Shown here: piece after piece, positions 28,223 through 37,178 of the stretch
Layout: the number at the start of each line of letters is the position of its first letter
Position numbering within the stretch: the stretch's first letter is position 1
Assembly (NCBI GenBank): GCA_902793375.1
Contig: CADBDE010000007.1
Location: 62,001-126,000 of the forward strand
Reading direction: 5' to 3'
From: an uncultured Erysipelotrichaceae bacterium
Lineage (GTDB): Bacteria > Bacillota_I > Bacilli_A > RF39 > UBA660
Length of the DNA stretch: 64,000 nt
Translations under genes and position numbers: made by a program
The notes under the pieces: model-generated
The model's input: the letters and a program-made list of their open reading frames with translations, nothing else
What the model was told of the DNA's origin: nothing
The model's database searches: none

Positions 28223-28412
28223 AAAAAATATCCATCCTATAAGGACGAATATTTCGCGGTACCACCTTAATTCAGAACAAGTTCTGCACTTTACTCTTTT
28301 AACGCAAGATTACGTTTTGCTATCATCTAAGACAAGTTCATAAACAAGCATTGTTAATTTGCACCTTCCATTAACTCTCTTTAAATACTTAATTCACTAC
28401 TACTTCTTAAGC
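28223..28412 (-). promoter_or_regulatory. T-box leader of the leuS operon, leucine specifier
   Basis: The minus strand carries the T-box core AAGGTGGTACCGCG (about 28269-28256), a stem I with AAGAGAGTTAATGGAAGGTGCAA-type conserved bases and a CTT triplet at 28336-28334 after TGAA. The overlapping TTG is also a leucine codon, so either register reads leucine. The terminator hairpin (AATATTCGTCC with GGATGGATATT, 28253-28227) ends in six T residues. The leader controls the small membrane gene and leuS. Confidence 0.93.
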
Positions 28413-28432
28413 AAATTACATAAGATATTGTA

Positions 28433-30847
28433 TTATAGATCTTGTATATATTCAAGTATTTTTTTGAATAAATCAATGAATGATTTATCTAAGTTTTGTT
28501 TTTTCAATTTAATAATAAGCATTCTCTTTTCTTTATAAGAATATTCATCATTAAATAATATTTCTGCAATTTTCTCTTTTAATGAAGTTTCTATTTGTAA
28601 ATCAGATAAGATTTCATCTAAATCTTCATTTACAACGTGTACAGCATCTATTTCAATATCTTTTCCTTTACAGTTAATAGTTAATTGTCCTACTGTTGAA
28701 ACATCATTTATTTCTACAATAAAATCATTGTCTTCAACATATTTATTATTTGCATTTATTTGAGTTGAATCAAAGTATACTACTACGTCATCTGAATACT
28801 TTGTATTTCTAAATCTAATCTTATAATTTCTCTTATCTGGAACAATTCCTGTTTTTCCTTCAATAGATCTAATAATCAAAGTATAGTTATTTGGTAAATA
28901 GTTATAATCTATTTCAGTAATTAAATAAAAACCTTCTTTATATAAACTACTAATTCCATCATCTTCATATAATCTATATGTATTATTTTGTCCAGGGAAT
29001 ACATGTATTTCAATATCAGTTGGATTAGAAGTATTATTTATATTACTCTTATTAGATAGTGGGATAATACTTCCTTTCTTAGCAAATATTGGATAATCAT
29101 CTTCCTTATAGAAGGATACATACTTTCTATCTCCATTATATCTTTTTCCAGTAGTAAACTCATACCACACACCTTCTGGTAATAAGAATCTATGAATTGT
29201 TCTATTCATTATTTTATTCTTTTTATCAATAATTGGTGATACAAACAACTCACTTCCAAAGAAATATTCTATTTTATATAAATTATCGTCAATTACTTCA
29301 GGTTTATAATAATAGAATGGTTGGAATATCATAGTTCCTGTCTTATGATATTTATAAGCTTCTGTATATAAATATGAAGTTAATCTATGTCTTAATTTTA
29401 AATATCTACTAACAATGCCTTGAGTTCTAGAATCCCATCTCCATGGTTCTCTTTTATAGTACTTTCCTGGTCCTGCATGGAATCTTAAAATTGGAGAGAA
29501 TACTCCTAATTGAACTGATCTAATATATAGTTCAGGGTCTTCAATACCATCGATAAATCCACCTACATCATGACTCCACCAACAAGCACCAATATTAGAT
29601 GCTGATAAATTAAAGAATGGAGTGGATTTAAAATTAGCCCAGCTTACTTTTGATACCCCAGCATAAGACACTGGATAATTATGTACAGCTTTAAGTGAAT
29701 TTCTTGCAAGAATCATTCCTCTTTTAGCAGGATCTCTTGCTAAATTATTAAACATATAATAATTTAATATCCATAATTTATGATTATTACCATCATAAAA
29801 ATCATTCCAAAAGAAATCTACACCATACTGTTCAAGTGGTTGTAATCCATATTTTAATAAAGCATCTAAGAATTTAGGATTTAATGGATCTATCATTATA
29901 ATTCCTTCTTCTTGATATTCTAAGAATGTTTTAAATTCTTGATAATGAGCTTCATGTGGATATATTCCATCTTTAATATTTGTTTGAAGTCCTACTCTTA
30001 TTCCCTTTTGATGAAGTTCATTAATAAGTGCTTTTGGATCACTTATTAAATTATTATTAAAAGTAAAACCTGTTTCTATATCTTTAGTAGTTTCTGTATT
30101 TGTAATATGCCAACCTTTATCAAATAAAAATACTGATATGGGTATTTCATTTTTTTCAAATTTAGATACTAACTTTTGAACTTCTTCAGTAGTATATGAA
30201 TAATCTCTACACCACCAATTACCAAGTACATATCTTGGAATTAATGCAGGAAGTCCAGTTAACTTAAAATAATCTTGTACAACAAGTCCAAAATCTTTAT
30301 GATACAAAAAAACATATATATCTTTATTACCTTTTATAGGTTCTTCATAACTACCTAATTCATTTATTCTAATGCTTTCACTATCATCAAAAGAAACAAC
30401 ACCATCGATTGAATAAAGGCCTTTATTTTCAGGATTCTCAAATGATTTTTGTTCTGCACTAACATTTGATCCAAAATAGTTTTTAGCTTCTACAATTCCA
30501 TAATACCAAGTGTATCCGGTAGCTTTTAAATCTATTCTTAAGTTCTTTGAAGGATTTAATGGAACTCCTTTAAAGTCACATTCTTTATTATATGATAATT
30601 TAAAATAACTAGTTTCTATTTCTAAATATGATGAATCTTCTCTTTTTGTAAATTTAGGTACATCAAAATTACGAAATGAAACAAGTTCCGTTTTTAAATC
30701 GTTAAATGTAGAAGTTGGACTATATTCAAGTCTTATTAGTCTTTCAGTAAGTACAGTTATTCTATAAGTATTTCCTTGAATTACAGCTTCTTCATTAGAT
30801 TTTAAATTATTCAAGCTAATATGATAATTTTCTCCAAAATCGTACAT
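28433..30847 (-). CDS. Glycoside hydrolase family 31 protein with altered catalytic site
   Basis: The 804-residue protein has the GH31 layout: N-terminal beta domain, then a catalytic barrel with GNWWCRDYSYTTEEVQKLV, VFLFDKGWHI, the nucleophile segment FFWNDFYDG (Asp349), ASNIGACWWSHDVGGF, RFHAGPGKYYKREPWRWD and C-terminal beta domains. Family members cleave alpha-glucosides or alpha-xylosides. The position that normally supplies the acid/base Asp (GFSGDT-type segment) reads SYAGVS, with Val398 in place of Asp. There is no signal peptide, so it is cytoplasmic. A coiled C-terminal extension (about 735-804) is unusual. The ATG at 30847 follows AGGTGA. Confidence 0.92.
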   Translation of the reverse strand: MYDFGENYHISLNNLKSNEEAVIQGNTYRITVLTERLIRLEYSPTSTFNDLKTELVSFRNFDVPKFTKREDSSYLEIETSYFKLSYNKECDFKGVPLNPSKNLRIDLKATGYTWYYGIVEAKNYFGSNVSAEQKSFENPENKGLYSIDGVVSFDDSESIRINELGSYEEPIKGNKDIYVFLYHKDFGLVVQDYFKLTGLPALIPRYVLGNWWCRDYSYTTEEVQKLVSKFEKNEIPISVFLFDKGWHITNTETTKDIETGFTFNNNLISDPKALINELHQKGIRVGLQTNIKDGIYPHEAHYQEFKTFLEYQEEGIIMIDPLNPKFLDALLKYGLQPLEQYGVDFFWNDFYDGNNHKLWILNYYMFNNLARDPAKRGMILARNSLKAVHNYPVSYAGVSKVSWANFKSTPFFNLSASNIGACWWSHDVGGFIDGIEDPELYIRSVQLGVFSPILRFHAGPGKYYKREPWRWDSRTQGIVSRYLKLRHRLTSYLYTEAYKYHKTGTMIFQPFYYYKPEVIDDNLYKIEYFFGSELFVSPIIDKKNKIMNRTIHRFLLPEGVWYEFTTGKRYNGDRKYVSFYKEDDYPIFAKKGSIIPLSNKSNINNTSNPTDIEIHVFPGQNNTYRLYEDDGISSLYKEGFYLITEIDYNYLPNNYTLIIRSIEGKTGIVPDKRNYKIRFRNTKYSDDVVVYFDSTQINANNKYVEDNDFIVEINDVSTVGQLTINCKGKDIEIDAVHVVNEDLDEILSDLQIETSLKEKIAEILFNDEYSYKEKRMLIIKLKKQNLDKSFIDLFKKILEYIQDL

Positions 30848-30948
30848 TTTAATCACCTTTTATTCTATATATTAATATATCATAAAAAGAAAATTATTTG
30901 TAGTATTAAATAAAAAAAGATATGATATAATACTTTTTGGTGATTTTC

Positions 30949-31893
30949 ATGAATTCTTTTAAGTATAGCAATTCAAATAAAAGATATTATACCTTGGACT
31001 ATTATTATAAAAAGAAATATGATACAAAAGTTGCTAAAATAAGTTTAAATCTTGGTCTAACATGTCCAAATAAAGATGGAACTAAAGGCTTTGGAGGATG
31101 TATATATTGTTCTAAACTTGGAAGTGGAGAGTATGGAGGAAATCCAATAGAACCAGTTAAAAAGCAATTTGAAACAATTAAAAAAATAATGACAAAAAAA
31201 TGGCCAAATTGTAAATTCATCGCTTACTTTCAAGCAAATACAAATACATATGGACCTCTTGATTATTTAATAAAGAACTGGGAAGAAGTAATAAAATATA
31301 AAGACGTTGTAGGTATAAACATTTCTACAAGACCAGATTCAATTACAAAAGAATGTTTTAATTATTTAGAAGAATTAAATAAAAAAACAGATTTAGTAAT
31401 AGAATTAGGTCTTCAAACTACTAAGGAAGAAACATCTAAACTTATTAATAGATGTTCTACTCTAAAAGAATTTGAAAGTTGTGTAAAAGAACTTAATAAA
31501 AGAAATATAAAAGTACTTGTTCATATTATTAATGGACTTCCTTATGAAACTAAAGAAGATATGTTAAATACAGTAAAATACATAAATAAATTTAATATAT
31601 GGGGAATAAAAATACATATGTTACATATATTAAAAGATACAAAATTAGAAAACATTTATAAAAATGAAAATTTTCATGTATTAACACGTGAAGAATATGT
31701 TGATATAGTATGTGATCAACTAGAATTATTAAAAGAAGATATTGTAATTAATAGAATAACAGGTGATCCTAAAATAGATGATTTGATTGAACCATTTTGG
31801 TTAACTAAAAAGTTTTGTGTATTAAATGAAATAGATAAAGAAATGAATAAAAGAGACTCTTATCAAGGAAAAAACTTTAAGAATGATTCTTAA
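30949..31893 (+). CDS. Radical SAM protein, TIGR01212 (YtqA/YhcC) family
   Basis: The 314-residue protein opens with YYYKKKYDTKVAKISLNLGL. An unusual radical SAM cluster motif follows: TCPNKDGTKGFGGCIYCSKL, with Cys spacing longer than CX3CX2C, as in the TIGR01212 family. FIAYFQANTNTY and IGISTRPD-like (INISTRPDSIT) segments agree. The family is widespread and has been linked to tRNA or translation-related modification, but no reaction is assigned here. GGTGAT lies 4 bases before the ATG at 30949, and an extended -10 (TGATATAAT, 30921-30929) lies upstream. It is divergent from the GH31 gene. Confidence 0.9.
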   Translation: MNSFKYSNSNKRYYTLDYYYKKKYDTKVAKISLNLGLTCPNKDGTKGFGGCIYCSKLGSGEYGGNPIEPVKKQFETIKKIMTKKWPNCKFIAYFQANTNTYGPLDYLIKNWEEVIKYKDVVGINISTRPDSITKECFNYLEELNKKTDLVIELGLQTTKEETSKLINRCSTLKEFESCVKELNKRNIKVLVHIINGLPYETKEDMLNTVKYINKFNIWGIKIHMLHILKDTKLENIYKNENFHVLTREEYVDIVCDQLELLKEDIVINRITGDPKIDDLIEPFWLTKKFCVLNEIDKEMNKRDSYQGKNFKNDS

Positions 31894-31905
31894 AGTTTTA
31901 TTTTT
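31869..31905. terminator. Terminator between convergent genes
   Basis: A 13-bp perfect stem (31871-31883 with 31887-31899, loop TGA) is followed by T residues on the plus strand. It includes the stop codon of the radical SAM gene. Confidence 0.9.
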
Positions 31906-34027
31906 TATTAATTTGTACTAAGTTAGATAAATAAGTATTATTTTGACTATCTTTTATTCTAAATAAACAATAATAGTCTTTTGAAATATCTAAATCACTA
32001 AATTCTATTTTTATATCATCTTTAGTAGATAAATTAATTGTAGTTATTTCTTCATTATTTTGCCATGTTGGAGTATAATTCCCAAATTCATCCAAAATAT
32101 TATATTTATAACTTAAAAATGTAATATCTTCCCATTCCCCTAAATCAATATCAATTTTAGAATACGTTAAATTCTCATTTAAATCGATTGGGAATACCTT
32201 AGAAATGTATCCATTTGGATGCTCACTATCTACAACAAAATCTAAATAAACTCCAATAACATCTACTTTTAATTCATCTGGATCGAATCTTGAAATTGTT
32301 GCAGGAATAAAATATGTTACATAATCATTTCCTTTTGTAGATTCTATTGCCGTTAAGTACATTTTATTGCCTTTTTTATCTGTTATTGTTAATGATTTTT
32401 TTTCAATAGTAGTAACTAATTTATTTTCATGTATAGATATATCAGTACCATTGAATATTGGTATAAATAACCCATCTGTTGTTTTTTCAAAAATAATATA
32501 ATCAGCTTTACTATAATTATTTATTATTTCTTCATTAAGTGTAATAGCAACATTTCCCTCTCCAAAAGACTCAATTGCACTATTACTTAAATCCCACTCG
32601 GATATTTTACCTCCAACTAGTTTTTGTGAAAAATCATTAACAAAATTATAATAAGAATTAGAAAAAGATAATTCTTTATACTTTAATAAATTATTATTTA
32701 ATTCTTTTTGGTTTTCGTATGGAAAAAATATTGAAATACCATTGGTATTAACTAAATCTGTTTTTTGATATATTACTAAATCAGATAATGCTGTTTTTAA
32801 ATTACTAATTTCATCTTTGTATTTTTCTGGCATTCTATCAAGTAAATCCACCAAATCAACTAAATCATAATAATACTCTTTATTAGCTATTCGTCCATAG
32901 CTTTTAGAATTACTTCTTGTTCTAGATATCTTGGAATAATCAATTATTAAATCACTATCTACTTTTGAAAAAAGAGCATCAATATACTTTAAAACATTAT
33001 CCACTTTATTAAGTTTTAAAAGAGACAAACTAACTCCTTTAACATAATCTTTAGAACTATAATAATCATCATAGTAGTCAATTATTAATTTTCCTAAATC
33101 TTGACTAGCTGTTGTGCTATTTACCTTTTCTAAAAATTTATAATTCCAACCTGATCCAGGCTCAAACTCTTGGCTTGCTACCATATAATCAGCATAATTA
33201 GAAAGAGTTGATGCTATTTCTACACTAGACATTAAACAAGCATCAAATCCAATTAATTCTAATTTATTTTCTCCTATAAATGGGCTCTCATTAAGAGCTG
33301 CTTTAATATCAACGATAGACATTGAATCTAATTTATTATATTCATCATACCCATAACCATATATTGGTCCAGCACCATGATCCCATAGAATTAAATCATA
33401 ATATTCTGTATCAAAGGTCTTATAACCATAATTTAATAAAAATAACAAATTATCTTTATCAAGCATAGTACCAGTATTATCGTATTCTTCTATTTTTTGA
33501 AGTCCATCACTATTTATCTCAAATAATCCATGTTTATCATTTGGTATATCCTCATTATGCCATTTTTTAGAACCACCAGTGTATAAAACAATATTTACAT
33601 CACTATAATCAATTGATGAATCAATCATTTCGTTTATATCTTTAGTACCTGCTAAATATTTGCTTTCTAAGTCTGATCCTATCATATATATCATAACTGT
33701 TCTTTTACCCTTCTTTGAGTAAAAGAAATCATTATTAGCAAATATATAGAATCCTACTATACCTATAATAATGACTAAAAGTGCAGGTATACATATTTTT
33801 ATTATTTTTTTTCTTTTATTATCTTTTTTTTCTTTTTCATAATCTACTTTTAAAAGATCTGTTGTAGGAATTAGTTTTTCCATAGAACTAGAAAACACTT
33901 CTGCTTTTTTTATTTCTTCAACATCAAAAGAAGAAGTATGATTAACCACTTCATGTCCACAATTACCACAATATTTATCTGTTTCTAATATTTCTTGTCC
34001 ACAATTATCACAAACCATATTGTACAT
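31898..34027 (-). CDS. Membrane-anchored clostripain-family (C11) cysteine peptidase with N-terminal zinc ribbon
   Basis: The 709-residue protein starts with a zinc ribbon (CDNCGQEI then CGNCGHEV, residues 6-27). A basic linker and one membrane helix follow (about 78-98, IKICIPALLVIIIGIVGFYI). The extracytoplasmic C11 peptidase domain has RTVMIYMIGSDLESKY, the catalytic His in LILWDHGAG and the catalytic Cys in IGFDACLMSSVEIA. A C-terminal beta-rich region (about 480-709) follows. With zinc ribbon inside and peptidase outside, it looks like a surface-anchored protease. ATG at 34027 is preferred (AAAGG five bases upstream); ATG at 34018 is an alternative. Confidence 0.9.
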   Translation of the reverse strand: MYNMVCDNCGQEILETDKYCGNCGHEVVNHTSSFDVEEIKKAEVFSSSMEKLIPTTDLLKVDYEKEKKDNKRKKIIKICIPALLVIIIGIVGFYIFANNDFFYSKKGKRTVMIYMIGSDLESKYLAGTKDINEMIDSSIDYSDVNIVLYTGGSKKWHNEDIPNDKHGLFEINSDGLQKIEEYDNTGTMLDKDNLLFLLNYGYKTFDTEYYDLILWDHGAGPIYGYGYDEYNKLDSMSIVDIKAALNESPFIGENKLELIGFDACLMSSVEIASTLSNYADYMVASQEFEPGSGWNYKFLEKVNSTTASQDLGKLIIDYYDDYYSSKDYVKGVSLSLLKLNKVDNVLKYIDALFSKVDSDLIIDYSKISRTRSNSKSYGRIANKEYYYDLVDLVDLLDRMPEKYKDEISNLKTALSDLVIYQKTDLVNTNGISIFFPYENQKELNNNLLKYKELSFSNSYYNFVNDFSQKLVGGKISEWDLSNSAIESFGEGNVAITLNEEIINNYSKADYIIFEKTTDGLFIPIFNGTDISIHENKLVTTIEKKSLTITDKKGNKMYLTAIESTKGNDYVTYFIPATISRFDPDELKVDVIGVYLDFVVDSEHPNGYISKVFPIDLNENLTYSKIDIDLGEWEDITFLSYKYNILDEFGNYTPTWQNNEEITTINLSTKDDIKIEFSDLDISKDYYCLFRIKDSQNNTYLSNLVQINKK

Positions 34028-34065
34028 TCCTACCTTTACATTATAATACCATATTTTAACAATCA

Positions 34066-34089
34066 AAAAAAGAGAAATAATCTCTTTTA
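34066..34089 (-). terminator. Intrinsic terminator after the six-helix membrane gene
   Basis: AAAAGAGA and TCTCTTTTT pair around a five-base loop, with a T run on the minus strand. Confidence 0.8.
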
Positions 34090-34092
34090 CTT

Positions 34093-34755
34093 TTAAATAT
34101 TTACTTTTTTATTTAATCTCCAAAGAATGTAGCTTATAAGATATGTTAAAAAATACATAACAGAAATAGAAATTACTCCACTTACAATACCATTTCCAAT
34201 AAAATTATACCAATCGTAATCTTTCATAGAACTGCTTCCAAGATGTATTAAATAATTAGTAATATAAAAACATGAATATATAATCATTGGAATCATTCCT
34301 AATATAATAATTCTTTTATTTTGCTTATTATTATTTTCAAAGAATATATAAGTAATAAAGCTTAATATTGGAACAATTAAATGAAAGAACAAGTTACTAT
34401 TTTTAAAAAATGCAAAGTAACTATATTCAGAAAATGGTGCTAAATAAAACACTGTTACTAAAAATGTAAGAATTACTCCCACTGTAGCAATATGCTTAAT
34501 ATTATAAACAATAGTTGGAATTTCTTTTTTCTTTTTTGAAATAATTAAAAAATCATAATATAAAAATATTAGAGAAGCAATTCCCATCAAAATATTAGAA
34601 TCAACTGTAAAAAATTTAAGTGTTTCAATACTAGAGACTGAAAGAATTAAATCATCACTCATAAATCTAATTCCAGCAATCATAAAAATTGTTCCTATTG
34701 TAACTAAAATAACTATTATTAAATTAATTATTAACGATATCTTATACTTATTCAT
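34093..34755 (-). CDS. Six-helix membrane protein, possibly Pr6Pr family
   Basis: The 220-residue protein has about six membrane helices. A conserved-looking FFTVDSNILMGIASLIFLYY lies near residue 50, and polar/aromatic loops follow later (FAFFKNSNLFFHLIVPIL). The TVDSN motif and topology recall the Pr6Pr membrane family, but this is a weak match. It lies 12 bases after the CPWC lipoprotein gene and before a terminator, so these two genes form a unit. The start at 34755 is favoured over a TTG two codons earlier; the ribosome binding site is weak. Function unknown. Confidence 0.7.
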   Translation of the reverse strand: MNKYKISLIINLIIVILVTIGTIFMIAGIRFMSDDLILSVSSIETLKFFTVDSNILMGIASLIFLYYDFLIISKKKKEIPTIVYNIKHIATVGVILTFLVTVFYLAPFSEYSYFAFFKNSNLFFHLIVPILSFITYIFFENNNKQNKRIIILGMIPMIIYSCFYITNYLIHLGSSSMKDYDWYNFIGNGIVSGVISISVMYFLTYLISYILWRLNKKVNI

Positions 34756-34767
34756 AATCAATTACCA

Positions 34768-35469
34768 TTAACAAGCGTCACTACAAGTGTTTTCAAAAAA
34801 CTTATCAAAAGCTTCTTCTTCATCTTTTAACATTTCTTTAGTCAACTCTTCACGAGAATCTTTTTGTAAATCTGATTTACCAGTAGTTAATCTTTTAATC
34901 TCTCCTTTTTCTACATAAATAAAATTAGGAGCATAAATTCTCTTTTCACCTGTACTTACTTCTTCACCATCATTGTTTTTTATACTATAATCTCTTAAAT
35001 ACTCTGAAAACTTCTCTAAAAAGAATTTATATTCTTTAGTTCCTTCAATAGTTCTGACTAATTCATTATTTTCATTAAATTCATATTTGTCTCTTAATAT
35101 TTCATTACCTTCATCATCCCAAATATCAATATAATAGATTTTTTCAATATCATTTAGTCTTGATACTTCATCTGCTTTTTCTATAACACTTCTACACCAT
35201 GGGCAAAGTCTTGATCCAAAATAAACATAAAAAGTCTCTTTGTTTTCTATCATTTTGACAATATCTTCTGGTGTAGATTTAACAAATTTGTTATATTCAC
35301 TTAATGTAATTGTCCTATGCTTTTTACCAGATTTATTCTCCTCACCATTAATCTTTTCATAATCTTCTTTAAACTCTTTTCCTGTTTTATTATCCTTCTT
35401 TATTCCTAAGCACCCAGTTAAAGTTATAGTTGCTACTAAAAGTAATAAAATTAATACTTTTCTTTTCAT
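34768..35469 (-). CDS. Thioredoxin-like lipoprotein with CPWC motif
   Basis: The 233-residue protein has a lipoprotein signal (MKRKVLILLLLVATITLTGC, Cys20) and a thioredoxin-fold region with FYVYFGSRLCPWCRSVIEKA. The CPWC pair would be a surface thiol-disulfide redox centre. The fold continues with YYIDIWDDEGNEILRDKY and a cis-Pro-like APNFIYVEKGE segment. The C-terminus ends NTCSDAC, giving two extra cysteines. GGAGGA precedes ATG 35469. It is cotranscribed with the six-helix membrane gene, which might be its electron donor; this is speculation. Two operator-like palindromes overlap its promoter. Confidence 0.87.
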   Translation of the reverse strand: MKRKVLILLLLVATITLTGCLGIKKDNKTGKEFKEDYEKINGEENKSGKKHRTITLSEYNKFVKSTPEDIVKMIENKETFYVYFGSRLCPWCRSVIEKADEVSRLNDIEKIYYIDIWDDEGNEILRDKYEFNENNELVRTIEGTKEYKFFLEKFSEYLRDYSIKNNDGEEVSTGEKRIYAPNFIYVEKGEIKRLTTGKSDLQKDSREELTKEMLKDEEEAFDKFFENTCSDAC

Positions 35470-35515
35470 AAATGTCCTCCTTCCATGAAAACAATATATC
35501 AATTATTAATCAACT

Positions 35516-35545
35516 AATATATAACTTATAAGTTGAATTTATCAA
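35516..35545 (-). promoter_or_regulatory. Predicted promoter of the CPWC lipoprotein operon
   Basis: TTGATA (35545-35540), an 18-base spacer and TATATT (35521-35516) lie 47 bases before the ATG. Both flanking palindromes overlap it. Confidence 0.6.
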
Positions 35546-35555
35546 CTTAAAGTTG
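35523..35555. promoter_or_regulatory. Two tandem operator-like inverted repeats
   Basis: AACTTATAAGTT (35523-35534) and CAACTTAAAGTTG (35543-35555) are each palindromic and share the core TTCAACTT...AAGTT on the minus strand. Their centres are about 20 bp apart, two helical turns. One fills the promoter spacer and the other covers the -35 region, as expected for a repressor. Confidence 0.6.
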
Positions 35556-35583
35556 AATATAAAATAATTATATCATATATGTT

Positions 35584-36306
35584 TTATTTTTTTAAATAGT
35601 TAATATTTGCTTTCTTTGCTTGAGTCATTTGATTATATCTTTTTATACTATAATGCTTACCATTTTTATAAAAATTAGCTCCAGTTTGTTTAAAATAAAA
35701 GCTAGTATTTGTTTTAATACATTGTTCTCTTGTATTTAAAATCCACTCATAGTGACATTCTCGTGCTTTTTCTCCTGACTCTCCACCACATGTTACATGT
35801 TCAATTTTTCCACTTTTTAGATATTTTAAAATATCTATTTGTTCAAGCATTGGTTCTTCAATAATTTCTCTATGTTTAATTGGATATTTAAGTAATAAAG
35901 GTAATCTTTCATCTGCCATTTGTTGATTCTCACATGTAGCACATATTGTTACATTATCATATCCATCATTCCAATCATCAGGAATACATTCTAAAAATCT
36001 TTCTATTCTTTTTGTAATTATAACAAAATTTAAATCTTTCCTATATTTAATTATTTGCCAAATATCATTTCTCCAGTTATCTGCTTCTTCTATAAAAAAA
36101 TCTGATGTCATACACGTATATACAACTTCTCCACTGGGAATAAAATAAGTTCCATCTTTATGTTTTTTTATTCCTAAATTAAAGTCCTTTGTCTTCATTA
36201 CTTTCGTACTATCTTTATCATACATAGCATCTCTTCTAAACATATAACAGTTCAAACATCCTGCTGACTTTTTATGACAACCATGCCATGGATTCCAAAT
36301 AGCCAT
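35584..36306 (-). CDS. DUF5131 (phage Gp37/Gp68-like) family protein
   Basis: The 240-residue protein begins MAIWNPWHGCHKKSAGCLNC, the DUF5131/Gp37-Gp68 signature with conserved cysteines, continued by CYMFRRDAMY. FVIITKRIERFLECIP and the HVTCGGESGEKARECHYEW segment also match. The three N-terminal cysteines (Cys10, Cys17, Cys20) and a barrel-like sequence make an iron-sulfur/radical-type enzyme plausible, but no activity is established. GGTGAT lies 5 bases before the ATG. The family is common in phages and accessory regions; no other phage genes are nearby. Confidence 0.88.
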   Translation of the reverse strand: MAIWNPWHGCHKKSAGCLNCYMFRRDAMYDKDSTKVMKTKDFNLGIKKHKDGTYFIPSGEVVYTCMTSDFFIEEADNWRNDIWQIIKYRKDLNFVIITKRIERFLECIPDDWNDGYDNVTICATCENQQMADERLPLLLKYPIKHREIIEEPMLEQIDILKYLKSGKIEHVTCGGESGEKARECHYEWILNTREQCIKTNTSFYFKQTGANFYKNGKHYSIKRYNQMTQAKKANINYLKK

Positions 36307-36336
36307 AATATCACCTAAAATGAGTATATCATAATA

Positions 36337-36362
36337 AAAAAATACAGGAAATCCTGTATTCT
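36337..36362 (-). terminator. Intrinsic terminator of the metal-uptake operon
   Basis: AATACAGGA and TCCTGTATT form a tight hairpin followed by seven T residues, ending at the permease stop. Confidence 0.9.
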
Positions 36363-37178
36363 TTATTTGTTTAATATTATAGATGTTATTTTTAATAATA
36401 TAAAAATTACTAAATTAACTATAACTATAGTTGCCCCTGTAGGAGTAGTATTAAAATATGATACAAACATTCCTAAAGTAAATGATACTATTGAAATAAT
36501 AACACTTGTTATTACGACACTTTTAAACTTTTTAACAATCTGCATTGATGAAAGAGTTGGAAATATTATTAAACTAGATATTAATAAAGCACCCATAAGT
36601 CTCATACCTAAAACTACTACAATTGAACATAGTATTGCAAAAATCATATTATAAACATTTGTATTAATTCCAATAGATTTAGCAAATCTCTCATCAAATG
36701 TTATTGCAAATATTTTATTATAAGAAAACAAATATAGAGAAACAACAACAATAGATAATATAATACTTATTATTAATTCTGTTTCATTAATAGATAAAAT
36801 ACTTCCAAATAAATAACTATTAATATCAGTGTTTACTCCAGACATTGAAACTGCAAAAGTCCCAATTGCAAGACTTGATGCTGACATAAGTGCAATTAAA
36901 GAATCACCATGTATTTTACTATTATCACTTATTTTTAATATAAAAAATGATGAAATAACAACAACTGGAAGAGCAAATTCTAAAGGAGCAAATCCACAAA
37001 TTGTAGCTATTGCAAAAGCACCAAAGCCAACATGAGATAGTCCATCACCAATCATTGAGTTTCTTCTTAATACAAGAGATACTCCAATTAAAGAAGCACA
37101 TAATGAAATTAGAAGTCCTACAATAAATGCTCTTACCATAAATGAATATGAAAACATTTCAATAATATCATTAATCAT
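36363..37178 (-). CDS. znuB: Metal ABC transporter permease (ABC-3 family)
   Basis: The 271-residue integral membrane protein has eight or so helices and the ABC-3 family segments GVSLVLRRNSMIGDGLSHVG and GALLISSLIIFPTLSSMQI. These permeases import Zn2+ or Mn2+ with a substrate-binding lipoprotein and an ATPase. AAGGAGGG precedes the ATG, which overlaps the ATPase stop by 8 bases. Zinc is favoured because the operon starts with a Fur-family regulator and a ZnuA-like binding protein, but manganese cannot be excluded. Confidence 0.93.
   Translation of the reverse strand: MINDIIEMFSYSFMVRAFIVGLLISLCASLIGVSLVLRRNSMIGDGLSHVGFGAFAIATICGFAPLEFALPVVVISSFFILKISDNSKIHGDSLIALMSASSLAIGTFAVSMSGVNTDINSYLFGSILSINETELIISIILSIVVVSLYLFSYNKIFAITFDERFAKSIGINTNVYNMIFAILCSIVVVLGMRLMGALLISSLIIFPTLSSMQIVKKFKSVVITSVIISIVSFTLGMFVSYFNTTPTGATIVIVNLVIFILLKITSIILNK

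Noticed and set aside
28209-28265. An extended N-terminus for the small membrane gene upstream of leuS
   Set aside because: These bases are the terminator and antiterminator of the T-box. The GGAGGT site sets the start at 28208.
35584-36306. A prophage remnant suggested by the DUF5131 (Gp37/Gp68) gene
   Set aside because: No integrase, capsid, terminase or other phage gene lies nearby, and the family also occurs in chromosomes.
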